Part shown: positions 39,209 through 48,143 of the stretch, in pieces | Layout of the letters: each line of letters begins with the position of its first letter | Numbering within the stretch: the first letter of the stretch is position 1 | Assembly: GCF_014770435.1 (NCBI RefSeq) | Contig: NZ_CP061739.1 | Span: 1-64,000, forward strand | Origin: Psychrobacter sp. 28M-43 | GTDB lineage: Bacteria; Pseudomonadota; Gammaproteobacteria; Pseudomonadales; Moraxellaceae | DNA: 64,000 nt | Reading direction: 5' to 3' | Position numbers and translations under genes: made by a program | The notes under the pieces: generated by a model | What the model saw: only the letters and a program-made list of their open reading frames with translations | What the model was told of the DNA's origin: nothing | The model's database searches: none

Positions 39209-40690
39209 TTAACCATTATGCAATGCGGTTAATAAACGCTGATGAATCCCTTCAAAACCGCCATTTGACATAACCACAATCGCATCACCTGCTTTTGCAT
39301 GACTGCTGATATGCTCAATAATAGCGTCAATGCTTGATAACACTTGTTGGTTGCCGATAGAGTCGCTAGTAGCCTTAGCTTGTTCGATGACTTCTTTTAA
39401 GCCCCATTCCAAACCAGTAGGCTCGTACCATAATGTGTAGTCAGCAAGTGCCGCTGATTGAGCCAAACTGTCTTGATGAATACCCATTTTCATGGTGTTG
39501 CTACGCGGCTCAATAATGGCCCAAATACGTCTATCAGCTAGCTTCTTTTTGGCACCATCTAATGTGGTCGTAATAGCTGTTGGATGATGGGCAAAATCAT
39601 CAAAGACTAAGATGTTATTGACGTCGCCAATCAGCTCCATCCGGCGCTTGATACCAGCGAAATCTGATAAAGCAGCACAAGCAGTCTCAACACTGACACC
39701 AACATCATAGGCAGCAGCTACAGCAACTAAAGCGTTATTGACGTTATGGATACCGCTCATTGACCAGTTTACGATAGCAGAGGCATCTTCATTAGCGGCA
39801 AAACTGACTTTGAACTGGCTACCGTCTTCTTGAATCAGCTCAGCCTGCCAATCGCTACTATCTTTCAGAGCACGCGCATTTTCGCTGGTATCAGCTAAAG
39901 TAGAGTCGATGACAGCAGTACGCCAAATAGGCGTCCAAACCCCTTTTTCTAGCGTATCTTCTAGACTAATGGTCGCGGCTGGCATAATGATTTTGCCAGT
40001 GCTTGGAATCATACGCACCATATGGTGAAACTGAGTTTGTATCGCATTAAGATCTGCAAAGATGTCTGCATGATCAAACTCAAGGTTATTCAAAATAGCA
40101 GTACGCGGACGATAGTGAACGAACTTTGAACGCTTATCAAAAAATGCAGAATCGTACTCATCTGCTTCAATCACAAAGTAGCCAGCTTTATCATAAGCGC
40201 TTTTATCAGCACCCAAATAGCTACTATGTGCAAACACTTGCTGTAAGTGCTCGTCAGTCGTATCAACTAATGGCACACCGCCAATCAAAAACCCTGCATC
40301 GATACCAGCATATTGTAATATCCACGCAAGCATAGTCGTGGTTGTGGTCTTACCATGTGTCCCTGCAACGGCGATTACGTGGCGTGACTGCAATACTTGC
40401 TCAGATAAGAACTGCGGACCTGAGGTATAGCGCAAGCCATTATCTAGCATGTACTCAATCACATCCATGCCGCGCTTCATCGCGTTCCCAACGACCACTA
40501 AGTCTGGCGTTGGTTGCAAGTGCTCTACCAGATAGCCTTCTTCGATAGTCACGCCAGCATTTTCGAGTTGAGTGGACATAGGAGGATAGACATTGGCATC
40601 TGAACCTGTGACCGTATGCCCAAGCGCACGTGCTAGCAATGCCAGTGAGCCCATAAAAGTACCACAAATACCAAGGATATGAATATGCAT
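39209..40690 (-). CDS. mpl: UDP-MurNAc:L-Ala-gamma-D-Glu-mDAP ligase (murein peptide recycling)
   Basis: Mpl re-attaches the recycled tripeptide L-Ala-D-Glu-mDAP to UDP-MurNAc, feeding peptidoglycan recycling. The 493-residue protein begins MHIHILGICGTFMGSLALLAR, has the Mur-ligase ATP loop AGTHGKTTTT (about 111-120), the central carbamoylated-lysine/His region and the C-terminal domain with FDDFAHHPTAI and EPRSNTMKMG, which separates Mpl from MurC. The short N-terminal Rossmann domain with TGSDANVYPPMSTQLE is also Mpl-type. It is monocistronic between terminators. Confidence 0.96.
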   Translation of the reverse strand: MHIHILGICGTFMGSLALLARALGHTVTGSDANVYPPMSTQLENAGVTIEEGYLVEHLQPTPDLVVVGNAMKRGMDVIEYMLDNGLRYTSGPQFLSEQVLQSRHVIAVAGTHGKTTTTTMLAWILQYAGIDAGFLIGGVPLVDTTDEHLQQVFAHSSYLGADKSAYDKAGYFVIEADEYDSAFFDKRSKFVHYRPRTAILNNLEFDHADIFADLNAIQTQFHHMVRMIPSTGKIIMPAATISLEDTLEKGVWTPIWRTAVIDSTLADTSENARALKDSSDWQAELIQEDGSQFKVSFAANEDASAIVNWSMSGIHNVNNALVAVAAAYDVGVSVETACAALSDFAGIKRRMELIGDVNNILVFDDFAHHPTAITTTLDGAKKKLADRRIWAIIEPRSNTMKMGIHQDSLAQSAALADYTLWYEPTGLEWGLKEVIEQAKATSDSIGNQQVLSSIDAIIEHISSHAKAGDAIVVMSNGGFEGIHQRLLTALHNG

Positions 40691-40853
40691 AGACGTTCCG
40701 TACGCGCTTGAATGAAAAGAATAGAAAGCGGATAAAATAAAGTGTGAGGTGCTTAGCTGTTAGCAGTAAAAATAACCACTTTGATAAACAATGACCAATA
40801 CATCAGCTGGGCAAACAAGCAATCATTGTAAAGTAAACCCTGTTCGATGACCA

Positions 40854-40879
40854 ATAAAAAACGCCTAACAAGTAGGCGC
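40854..40879 (-). terminator. terminator of the NlpE-like gene
   Basis: Minus strand CGCCTA...TAGGCG (6-bp stem, 5-nt loop) followed by TTTTTT. Confidence 0.65.
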
Positions 40880-40951
40880 TATGTAGCTAATGTAATTTGG
40901 CTGTTTTAGTATGTAGAGATACGCCAGCTAACAGTCAGCATGAGGACGCTT

Positions 40952-41596
40952 TTATTTTCGTGATAACGTATAGTCATCCTCTAAATTATCGTGCTCATCG
41001 ATCCGTATCAAATGATTGTCCTGGATATGGTAGGTCTCGATATTTTTCCCTTCATAGACAATGGTGATTTTATCATTGTCTTGTCGGTAGATACCCGATT
41101 CGAGTAGGGGTGTTTTTGGTTTTTCAGGATTATGATAATAACTTGCTTTTAGTACGGAACCATCGGCGAATAAGTTCAATGTGACATCAATACTGTCGCA
41201 ATCTGTACAAGAGACCATGCCACCATAATCGCCCATCAATGTCGCTTGCAGCATACTGCTTTTCGCTTCTGTTCGCTCCATAGAGCTGTCTGCATAGGTA
41301 TCTTTATTTGACTGAGCAGCAGCAATTAATGATTGCCCTTCCCCCATGTCGCTTGTCTCATCATCACTCGCTAGCTCAGCATTTCTAGCATTTTCATCTT
41401 GCAATGATTGTGAAGCCTCCTGCGATTCAGAACCAGTCGATGCGAACGTAGATACCATGTCTTTATCGGTATTGGACGAGGCACTATCACAGCCTACGAG
41501 TAGCACGCATAGTGACGCTACAAGTAACGAAGGACGCCACCGTTTTACGATAGCAAGCGTAGTAGAGCGAACGGGAGCAAAATATATCATGGTCAT
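40952..41596 (-). CDS. NlpE-like copper-resistance/surface-sensing lipoprotein
   Basis: Outer-membrane lipoprotein with an NlpE N-terminal-type domain; in E. coli NlpE signals adhesion and copper or lipoprotein stress to Cpx. From the ATG at 41596 the product is 214 residues, with lipobox LVGC at Cys36 after a long n-region. An in-frame TTG at 41617 is a less likely start; a later ATG at 41590 is possible. A Ser/Glu/Asp-rich linker (about 37-115) leads to the NlpE segment MGDYGGMVSCTDCDSIDVTLNL with the CxxC pair (130, 133), then DGSVLKASYYHNPEKPK and SGIYRQDNDKITIVYEG. It lacks the NlpE C-terminal OB domain. Confidence 0.8.
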   Translation of the reverse strand: MTMIYFAPVRSTTLAIVKRWRPSLLVASLCVLLVGCDSASSNTDKDMVSTFASTGSESQEASQSLQDENARNAELASDDETSDMGEGQSLIAAAQSNKDTYADSSMERTEAKSSMLQATLMGDYGGMVSCTDCDSIDVTLNLFADGSVLKASYYHNPEKPKTPLLESGIYRQDNDKITIVYEGKNIETYHIQDNHLIRIDEHDNLEDDYTLSRK

Positions 41597-42033
41597 ACCA
41601 AAAACAGTTTTTAACAAGTATTTTTCAAGCTCATCTATACTATCGACAACGTAAAGCCATTGTCAAAGATAAGGATAATAAGGCATGGGCGCGTAGTAAT
41701 AATATAAATTAAGAACTTGATAGCATTATCTTATATTCAAAATACAGATAGCTTATGAGTAGAAAGCGACAAATATCTAATGCTTATCCGTTTATAAGGT
41801 AAGCTGACTAAAGATATCAAAGGCTTGAAAATATCTCTGTGGGCTTTTTGTTGTTGGCCTTATATCTAAAAGGCATGAGTTGGTAGTAGAAAGTCCTATA
41901 GGTATCGCTAATATGGATTGTAAGGTCGGGTTAATAGTAGACAAAAAAAACAGACATTGTATCGAAGATAGCAATGTCTATTTTAAAAGCAGAAGTAGGA
42001 AAGAAACCTAACGTCTTATTGAGTCATAAGATA
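41597..42033. other. spacer between NlpE-like gene and dsbB
   Basis: About 437 bases, AT-rich. The right end holds the dsbB terminator (41942-41984) and the left end should hold the NlpE-like promoter. No gene recognised. Confidence 0.5.
41942..41984 (-). terminator. dsbB terminator
   Basis: Minus strand AGACATTG-C-TATC-TTC-GATA-CAATGTCT with one bulged C, followed by eight T. Confidence 0.85.
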
Positions 42034-42546
42034 CTAATTAGCAGATTTTACGATACGCATTAATATCAACACATGTACGATCAGTAGCACACTAAATAGA
42101 ATCAACGACTGCTCAGGGATACTCAATCCCATAAGCGTCCAATCAACAGAAGCACATTCGCCAGATCCTGCAAATACTTCTTTGAATACTTGTAGGATAG
42201 GGAGGGTATCAAGCCAATAGTTCAGTCCTGGTCCACAAGAAGGTACTTGGTCGGCAGGCAAATGTTGCAGCCATACATGGCGTGCTGCTACCGCAGTTGC
42301 CCAGCCGATACCTACTAGACTACCAAGCCATAGCAGTAGTCTTATCACTTTAGACTTAGGATTAAACAACGCCGATATCAGGGCAAATCCGCCCATGACG
42401 ATTAGACCAACGCGCTGAAAAATACAGAGCGGGCAAGGTGAAAGCCCTAAATGACGCTGTAAATAAAACAGCGCAAAACTCATGCCTATCACGGCCATTA
42501 TCACCAAAAATACTTGCAGGTTACGGTAAGTGGTTAGCTGTCGCAT
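42034..42546 (-). CDS. dsbB: disulfide bond formation protein DsbB
   Basis: Inner-membrane quinone reductase that re-oxidises DsbA. The 170-residue protein has four membrane segments and both catalytic cysteine pairs: CPLC near the first helix (39-42 region, SPCPLCIFQR) and the second periplasmic pair represented by PSCGPG and GECAS. The periplasmic loop W-L-Q-H-L-P-A-D-Q-V is family-typical. It lies downstream of gshA on the same strand, but 167 bases away and behind a 14-bp tandem repeat. It would supply oxidising power for the DsbC-like protein's substrates. Confidence 0.94.
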   Translation of the reverse strand: MRQLTTYRNLQVFLVIMAVIGMSFALFYLQRHLGLSPCPLCIFQRVGLIVMGGFALISALFNPKSKVIRLLLWLGSLVGIGWATAVAARHVWLQHLPADQVPSCGPGLNYWLDTLPILQVFKEVFAGSGECASVDWTLMGLSIPEQSLILFSVLLIVHVLILMRIVKSAN

Positions 42547-42589
42547 TGTGCGGTTACTCTTATGGGTTTATCTATAATAGATGTGGGGT

Positions 42590-42715
42590 AGCAATCAAGA
42601 TTAAGCAGTCAAAATTTTACAGTCAGTACTTAGCAATTAGGCCTTAGCAATCAAAAACTAGTCATCAGAACTCAGCAATCAACAACTGGCAGTTAAAAGC
42701 TAGCAATCAAGGCTT
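42590..42715. repeat. nine-unit 14-bp tandem repeat upstream of dsbB
   Basis: Nine units in exact 14-bp register, for example AGCAATCAAGATTA, AGCAGTCAAAATTT, AGCAATTAGGCCTT, AGCAATCAAAAACT, AGCAATCAACAACT, GGCAGTTAAAAGCT and AGCAATCAAGGCTT; consensus about AGCAATCAAAACTT. The last unit overlaps the gshA stop codon and the first lies 44 bases upstream of the dsbB start. The spacing is unbroken although single units have drifted. Confidence 0.85.
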
Positions 42716-44297
42716 AGCGATACTGCTTTAAAAATTCCATAAAGTCTTCTGTTTCAGACTGCTCAATCTCAGCTTGCTGCAAGATAGATTTTTCTGCTAA
42801 TACTTCGTATTTAGCTTGAGTGTTTGGACTAAGTGTCTGCTGTAATAAAGATTCGCGATGCTGCTGAGCCAACGTAAAGCCAAGCTGCCATAAGCTGCCT
42901 AAGCGTTTACTGTCAGAATTTACTTGTGCAGAGATAGTCGACTCAGAGTGTCCTGCTTTGCCTTGCATCAATGCTACGGCTGCACGGTAATCGTTACCAC
43001 CGTAGTGAGCATCAAGCAATGCAGCAAGCGGCTGCATACGCTCTAGATGCGTGAGCATCCAGCTTTCAAGTGACTGCTCTTGACCATTATTGATAATATG
43101 CAAGTCATCACGGCGACCTTCATTGACCACACGCTCAAGATTGATAGCGAGCGTGTCTTCTTCTTCAGGTAGCAAGTCTGGTGAATCACTGAACAGGCAA
43201 TACAGCGCCATCACTTCCAAGAAGCAAGCACTAGAGAGACGAATACCTACGTCACTATATGGATCAAGGTCGATAGCGCGGAACTCAACATAGGCGATAC
43301 CGCGACGCTCAAGCGCTTCGGTTGGTGTTTCACCGCTCATTGCGATTTGTTTAGGACGAATAGGGCTGTAGTACTCGTTTTCTATCTGCAGAATATGATT
43401 GTTGATTTGAATCGGGTTACCATCTTCGTCTTCTAAGCCAAGCTTAGCAAAGCTTTCGTGCGGTGTTTGGATAGCACGGCGTAGACCATCGACATACTCT
43501 GGCAGATAGTTGTAACGGATATCAAGCTGCTCTTGCACACTGTTAGTATAGCCAAGCTTACCCATACGCAGGCTAGTCGCAGCAGGTTTGTAATAAGTCG
43601 AATCATTGAGCAATTCTAAATCGTGCTCACGCCCTGCCAAGAAGCAAGGACATACGCTTGGACTGGCACCCAGTAAATATAAGACAAGGCTGGTTAGACG
43701 TTTGAAGTTACGAATCAGCCCTAAGTATTTCTCATTTTTGAACTCTGTCAATGTCTGGCTTTGTGCGGTCGGCGTTTTGGCTTGCCACGTCTCAAACAAC
43801 GTATCACCAAAAGACAAGTTGTAATGCAGACCAGCAATCGTCTGCATGCGACGACCATAGCGGATACCAAGTCCACTACGATATAAAGTTTTTAGCTTAC
43901 CCGTATTAGAGCTACCATAATCAGCTAGTGGGATATCTTCGTCTTTAGAAGACAACATGCAAGGCATCGATAATGGCCACATCAGCTCACCTTCAGGCAT
44001 ACCCTGATAGACCAATACGTGCAATTGGCGCAGCATATTGAGGGTCTCTTTTGGTGAGGACTTTGGTTCAGTGATGAGCTCAAGCAGGCTTTCTGAGTAA
44101 TCGGTAGTAATAAAAGGGTGGGTAAGTTTTGACCCAAGTTTGGCTGGATGCGGGGTCTGTGCCAAGAAACCATCAGGCTTTACGCGTAGGCCCTCTTTTT
44201 CAATACCGCGAAGCATACCCGTTAAGTGTTGGCTATCAAACCAATTAGGGATTTCGAAATTAACAAAGCTACTCGCAAAATTACTCATAATAGTCAT
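42714..44297 (-). CDS. gshA: glutamate-cysteine ligase
   Basis: First enzyme of glutathione synthesis, joining glutamate and cysteine with ATP. The 527-residue protein matches the gammaproteobacterial type: GIEKEGLRV near the N-terminus, ITTDYSESLLELITEP with the metal-binding acidic residues, GLHYNLSFGDTLF, and the conserved block YVEFRAIDLDPYSDVGI. The ATG at 44297 and one three codons later (44288) both lack a strong Shine-Dalgarno. The stop codon overlaps the first unit of the 14-bp tandem repeat. gshB is not adjacent. Confidence 0.95.
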   Translation of the reverse strand: MTIMSNFASSFVNFEIPNWFDSQHLTGMLRGIEKEGLRVKPDGFLAQTPHPAKLGSKLTHPFITTDYSESLLELITEPKSSPKETLNMLRQLHVLVYQGMPEGELMWPLSMPCMLSSKDEDIPLADYGSSNTGKLKTLYRSGLGIRYGRRMQTIAGLHYNLSFGDTLFETWQAKTPTAQSQTLTEFKNEKYLGLIRNFKRLTSLVLYLLGASPSVCPCFLAGREHDLELLNDSTYYKPAATSLRMGKLGYTNSVQEQLDIRYNYLPEYVDGLRRAIQTPHESFAKLGLEDEDGNPIQINNHILQIENEYYSPIRPKQIAMSGETPTEALERRGIAYVEFRAIDLDPYSDVGIRLSSACFLEVMALYCLFSDSPDLLPEEEDTLAINLERVVNEGRRDDLHIINNGQEQSLESWMLTHLERMQPLAALLDAHYGGNDYRAAVALMQGKAGHSESTISAQVNSDSKRLGSLWQLGFTLAQQHRESLLQQTLSPNTQAKYEVLAEKSILQQAEIEQSETEDFMEFLKQYR

Positions 44298-44641
44298 CTA
44301 TTGTTATTTATTATGGCGGATCAAAACACGATAAGCGTTTGTCCATAAAATAGGTAAGTGTTAGGTCAATAATTCCGTCAGTTTAGCTCAAAGCTGTCTT
44401 GAAAACCACGGACAATTACAAATACGATAAGCTTTAGGCAACGCGATGTGTGAGGATTTTGACCCTGTTTTTAATACAAATTCATCTCGAATATAGCGTT
44501 ATTCAGGCCAGACAGTTTGATAAAAAAAGCATCTACCTGAGAGATAGATGCTTTGTTCATTATGCCTACAAGCCATTTGACATGGTGTTCGCACACTATC
44601 GCATTATCTTAATAGTCATAGCGCGACCGCGTCTATTTGGC
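44298..44641. other. spacer between gshA and erpA
   Basis: 344 bases upstream of gshA and downstream of erpA. It contains the erpA terminator. A 68-codon plus-strand open frame spans that terminator and has no support. Confidence 0.5.
44522..44555 (-). terminator. erpA terminator
   Basis: Minus strand AAAGCATCTA...TAGATGCTTT (10-bp stem, 9-nt loop) followed by seven T. Confidence 0.85.
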
Positions 44642-45022
44642 TTATATAGAGAATGACGAACCGCAGCCGCACGTGGTCGTGGCATTTGGATTGGTCACCA
44701 CAAAACGTGCCCCTTCCAGTCCTTCGGTATAGTCAACGGTAGAGCCTTGCAAGTATTGATAGCTTAGCGAATCGACGACTAACGTCACATCACCATTATC
44801 AAAATTGGCATCGTCTTCGTTTAGATCATTGGCAAAGTTAAACCCATAAGAGAAACCAGAACAACCGCCACCCGTCACATAGACACGTAGCATAAGATCG
44901 CTATCGCCTTCTTCTTCGCGTAGACGGCGTACTTTTTGCGCCGCACTGTCGGTTAGGCTTAATACGGTTGGGTCTACTGGCTGGCTTGAGCTTGGACTAA
45001 ATTGGTTGGCTGATTCGTTCAT
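44642..45022 (-). CDS. erpA: iron-sulfur cluster insertion protein ErpA
   Basis: A-type carrier that delivers [4Fe-4S] clusters to apoproteins such as isoprenoid-synthesis enzymes. The start at 45022 has GAGG at 5 bases and gives 126 residues; a longer reading from 45076 would add 18 residues without support. The three cluster cysteines are present in [11 protein letters not shown] and TCGCGSSF. The N-terminal 25 residues are a Ser/Asn/Gln-rich tip. It stands alone, away from isc genes. Confidence 0.94.
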   Translation of the reverse strand: MNESANQFSPSSSQPVDPTVLSLTDSAAQKVRRLREEEGDSDLMLRVYVTGGGCSGFSYGFNFANDLNEDDANFDNGDVTLVVDSLSYQYLQGSTVDYTEGLEGARFVVTNPNATTTCGCGSSFSI

Positions 45023-45683
45023 ATCTACCTCAGTTGCTAGGATCAAATGCGGTCGTCGTCCTGTTTGGGTTTGCAATAGGATACTTGCAAATAAAGATAC
45101 GCACGGCGTTTGATTTAATTGGGTGCTGTCATTATGGCAAAGCTATTGGTGCATTATAAGCTGTTTGTACAATTTCAAAATAGTATTTGTGCCATTACAA
45201 TATTTTATTGGCTCTATTGATAGTGGGCACTTATCTTTTAGCAGTATATCATAATGGGGGTGCTGATTCGTTTGTCAAGAGTGATGCGACTACTGAATTT
45301 TACTAATGAATAGCAGTGCTCCATTTTTGATATTATGTTTTTTAAAATAACTGCGTCAATGGGCTAAACCAATAACCAGACTAAAAAATAATAGCGTGTG
45401 ATTATATAAAACACTACTTAATAATATTAGGCAGTCTTAAAGCTTATTAGTCATATTACGGTATTTTACGGCTATAACCTTTATAATAGTAACAACCATG
45501 TATGAGCTCAAGAGTCGCTTGTGCAACTTAAGGTGTTTGGCGTAATAAATACTTAGTTTTGAAATAGTTATTTAATTGTTTGCCTATGGAGCAAGCGTTT
45601 GAAATAATAGCCGCCAGTTGGCATACCCTATGTGTGTTTCTTATTGCCCTATATCTATATTATTGTTGAGATGAAGAAATTAT
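45023..45683. other. divergent spacer between erpA and the ABC-F gene
   Basis: 661 bases, AT-rich, with no open frame carrying a Shine-Dalgarno and no tRNA. Both divergent promoters must lie here; no Fur or IscR site was recognised with confidence. Confidence 0.5.
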
Positions 45684-47708
45684 ATGATCGAATTTAAAGA
45701 CGTTGGTGTTCGCCGTGATGGTCGTGAATTGTTTGCAGGTGCAAGCTTTCAGCTCCATCCAGGTCACAAAGTTGGACTGACAGGCAACAACGGCACAGGC
45801 AAATCTACCTTATTTGCGCTATTACTGACGCAGATGGGTACAGGCGATACAGAGGTCACCCTTGATAAAGGTGAAGTCAGTATTCCTGATAGCTGGCATG
45901 TGGCGCACATGGCGCAGGAAGTTGGTGCTACGACGCAGTCTGCAATCGATTATGTATTGAGCGGTGATGAGCAGTGGTATGAAATTAATGCTGCGCTAAA
46001 TGATTTGAGCAGTGTCAGTGATGAGCAAATTGGTGTGTTGCACCAGCAGTTCGATGAAATCGACGGATATCGTACGCCGACTAAAGCGGCACAAATTATG
46101 GCAGGTCTTGGTTTTAAAACTAGCCAGCATGAGCTGCCAGTAGAAGGGTTTTCTGGTGGTTGGCGTATGCGCTTAAACCTCGCCAAAACCTTGATGAGCC
46201 GTGCTGACTTGATGTTACTCGATGAGCCAACTAACCATTTGGACTTGGACGCTATCTTATGGCTTGAGACATGGATCAATGCCTATATGGGTCTGGTCAT
46301 TGTCATTTCTCATGACCAAGCGTTTTTGGACGCGACAGTCGGTCATATCCTACATGTAGAGCAACAAAAAATCACTCTTTATACTGGTAACTATCAGCAG
46401 TTTATTCGTACCCGTCACGAGCGTATGGCGCAGCAGCAGCAAGCGTTTGAAAAGCAAGAAGCGACCAAGGCTCACTTGGATGACTTCATTCGTCGTTTCC
46501 GTGCTAAAGCCAGTAAAGCTAAGCAAGCACAGAGCCGTATTAAGCAGTTAGAGCGTATGGCAGAACTGTCACCAATGATGGCTGACAATCCTTTCTCGTT
46601 CCAGTTCTACGAGCCTGCAAACATGAGCTCACCGCTGATTGAGCTGACCAACGCAGATATTAGCTATAGTGAGACACCGCTTCTACACAATGCCAATGTA
46701 CAGGTAACCCCTGACACCCGTCTTGGCTTATTGGGTATGAACGGCGCTGGTAAATCAACGCTGATTAAAGCATTAGTCGGTGAGCTTGGCGTACTAACAG
46801 GAAAGTATCGTGTTTCGGATACCTTAAAGCTTGGCTATTTCAATCAGCATCAAATGGATATCCTAGATGCCAAAGCAACGCCTATAGAAATGCTACGTCG
46901 CCTGGCAGGTAAAACCTCTGATGCGATGCTGCGCTCGTTCTTGGGTAGCTTTGACTTCCGCGGTGAGCGTATTGATACACCAAGTGAGCTATTCTCAGGT
47001 GGCGAGCGCGCGCGTTTGACTTTGGCATTGATTGTTTGGCAGCGTCCAAACGTCCTTGTACTCGATGAGCCAACCAACCATTTAGACTTGCAAATGCGTC
47101 AAGCATTGACTATCGCCTTACAAGGCTTTAAAGGTGCAGTGGTATTGGTCTCGCATGATCGAGAGTTGATTGCCAATGTCTGTGATGAGCTGTATCTGGT
47201 ACATGATGGCATCATTGAAGAGTTCGATGGCGACATTGGTGACTATGGTAAATGGCTAGCAGAGAAGCGCAAGCAAGAGAACGCATCAGATAAAAATACT
47301 GGTAAGAAAAAAAGCAAAAAAGAGAGCAAGAAGTTTGTTTCACGTGAAACAGATAATAGCCAAGCAAGTAATAAAGCATCTGATAACTCATCAAACAGTA
47401 AAGCTGCGGCGCCTGCACTTATTAGTAAAGAAGAGCAGCGTAAGCTAGCGGCTGAACAGCGTAAAATGACAGCACCTATCCGCCGCGAGATAGAGGAAAC
47501 AGAAAAGACATTGGCTAAGATTGATAAGCAGCTTGTGACGCTGGAAGAAAAACTGGCCGATACAGATCTGTATGAAGAGAGCCGTAAGTCTGACTTGCTT
47601 GTATTGCTCAATGAGCAAACGGCGCTACAGCATCAGCATAGTGATAATGAAGAGAAGTTACTACTATCAATGACGACTTTAGAAGAGATGGAAGCTAAGT
47701 TCGCATAA
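45684..47708 (+). CDS. ABC-F family ATPase (YheS/Uup type)
   Basis: Soluble tandem-ABC protein of the ABC-F family, which acts on ribosomes rather than in transport. The 674-residue sequence has two cassettes: Walker A GNNGTGKST, signature FSGGWRMRL, Walker B LMLLDEPTNHLD; then GMNGAGKST, FSGGERARL, VLVLDEPTNHLD. The interdomain linker with HERMAQQQQAFEKQEA is the P-site-reaching arm. After the second cassette comes a Lys/Ser/Asn-rich low-complexity stretch (about 530-580) and a C-terminal coiled coil (about 590-674). The layout best fits YheS. The low-complexity stretch contains a perfect parS palindrome encoding FVSRET. A strong terminator follows. Confidence 0.92.
   Translation: MIEFKDVGVRRDGRELFAGASFQLHPGHKVGLTGNNGTGKSTLFALLLTQMGTGDTEVTLDKGEVSIPDSWHVAHMAQEVGATTQSAIDYVLSGDEQWYEINAALNDLSSVSDEQIGVLHQQFDEIDGYRTPTKAAQIMAGLGFKTSQHELPVEGFSGGWRMRLNLAKTLMSRADLMLLDEPTNHLDLDAILWLETWINAYMGLVIVISHDQAFLDATVGHILHVEQQKITLYTGNYQQFIRTRHERMAQQQQAFEKQEATKAHLDDFIRRFRAKASKAKQAQSRIKQLERMAELSPMMADNPFSFQFYEPANMSSPLIELTNADISYSETPLLHNANVQVTPDTRLGLLGMNGAGKSTLIKALVGELGVLTGKYRVSDTLKLGYFNQHQMDILDAKATPIEMLRRLAGKTSDAMLRSFLGSFDFRGERIDTPSELFSGGERARLTLALIVWQRPNVLVLDEPTNHLDLQMRQALTIALQGFKGAVVLVSHDRELIANVCDELYLVHDGIIEEFDGDIGDYGKWLAEKRKQENASDKNTGKKKSKKESKKFVSRETDNSQASNKASDNSSNSKAAAPALISKEEQRKLAAEQRKMTAPIRREIEETEKTLAKIDKQLVTLEEKLADTDLYEESRKSDLLVLLNEQTALQHQHSDNEEKLLLSMTTLEEMEAKFA
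47336..47351. other. perfect parS palindrome inside the ABC-F gene
   Basis: TGTTTCACGTGAAACA, a perfect 16-bp palindrome and an exact parS consensus match. It lies in the part of the gene that encodes the dispensable-looking low-complexity linker. Confidence 0.85.
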
Positions 47709-47742
47709 AGCATTCTAGATAGTTAGTTATATAAACAGACAT

Positions 47743-47774
47743 AAAAAAGGGATGGCATCAGCCATCCCTTTTTT
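47743..47774. terminator. bidirectional terminator
   Basis: AAAAGGGATGGC-ATCA-GCCATCCCTTTT, 12-bp perfect stem, between convergent genes. Confidence 0.92.
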
Positions 47775-47780
47775 ATTACA

Positions 47781-48143
47781 TTATTCCTTACGATATTTGC
47801 CATCACCGTACGACAGTATTTCCATCGTGGTCGTACAAAGCTGACAGTTTATTTCACCAGCAGCGGCTTTTGATAAATCAAGGATACGACCTCTAATAAA
47901 AGGTCCTCTGTCCGTGATTTTTACAACGACGCTCTGCTTTGTCTTTTGATTGGTTACTTGTACCTTCGTGCCGAACGGTAACGTGCGATGTGCAGCGGTT
48001 AAAGAGTTCATGTTGAAGATACTACCACTCGCTGTGCGCTTACCATGAAACTTACTACCGTAATAACTGGTATTGGCAGCGAAAACTGTGGTGCTAATTA
48101 GTAGCGATAAAGTGACAACCAAAGACTTGATTAAATAAGACAT
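47781..48143 (-). CDS. small RlpA-like double-psi beta-barrel protein
   Basis: Exported protein with the RlpA-type double-psi beta-barrel fold, related to septal lytic transglycosylase RlpA and expansin-like proteins. The 120 residues include a signal peptide (1-22, cleavage after VFAA) and the family blocks YYGSKFHGKRTASGSIFNM, AAHRTLPFGTKVQVTN and VVKITDRGPFIRGRILDLSKAAA, which hold the catalytic-type Asp. Unlike full RlpA there is no lipobox and no C-terminal SPOR domain. Two cysteines (INCQLC) near the end are unusual. AAGG Shine-Dalgarno. Cell-wall role inferred from family. Confidence 0.87.
   Translation of the reverse strand: MSYLIKSLVVTLSLLISTTVFAANTSYYGSKFHGKRTASGSIFNMNSLTAAHRTLPFGTKVQVTNQKTKQSVVVKITDRGPFIRGRILDLSKAAAGEINCQLCTTTMEILSYGDGKYRKE

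Noticed and set aside
44450..44656. 68-codon plus-strand open frame between gshA and erpA
   Set aside because: It spans the erpA terminator and overlaps the erpA 3' end, with no Shine-Dalgarno or family resemblance.
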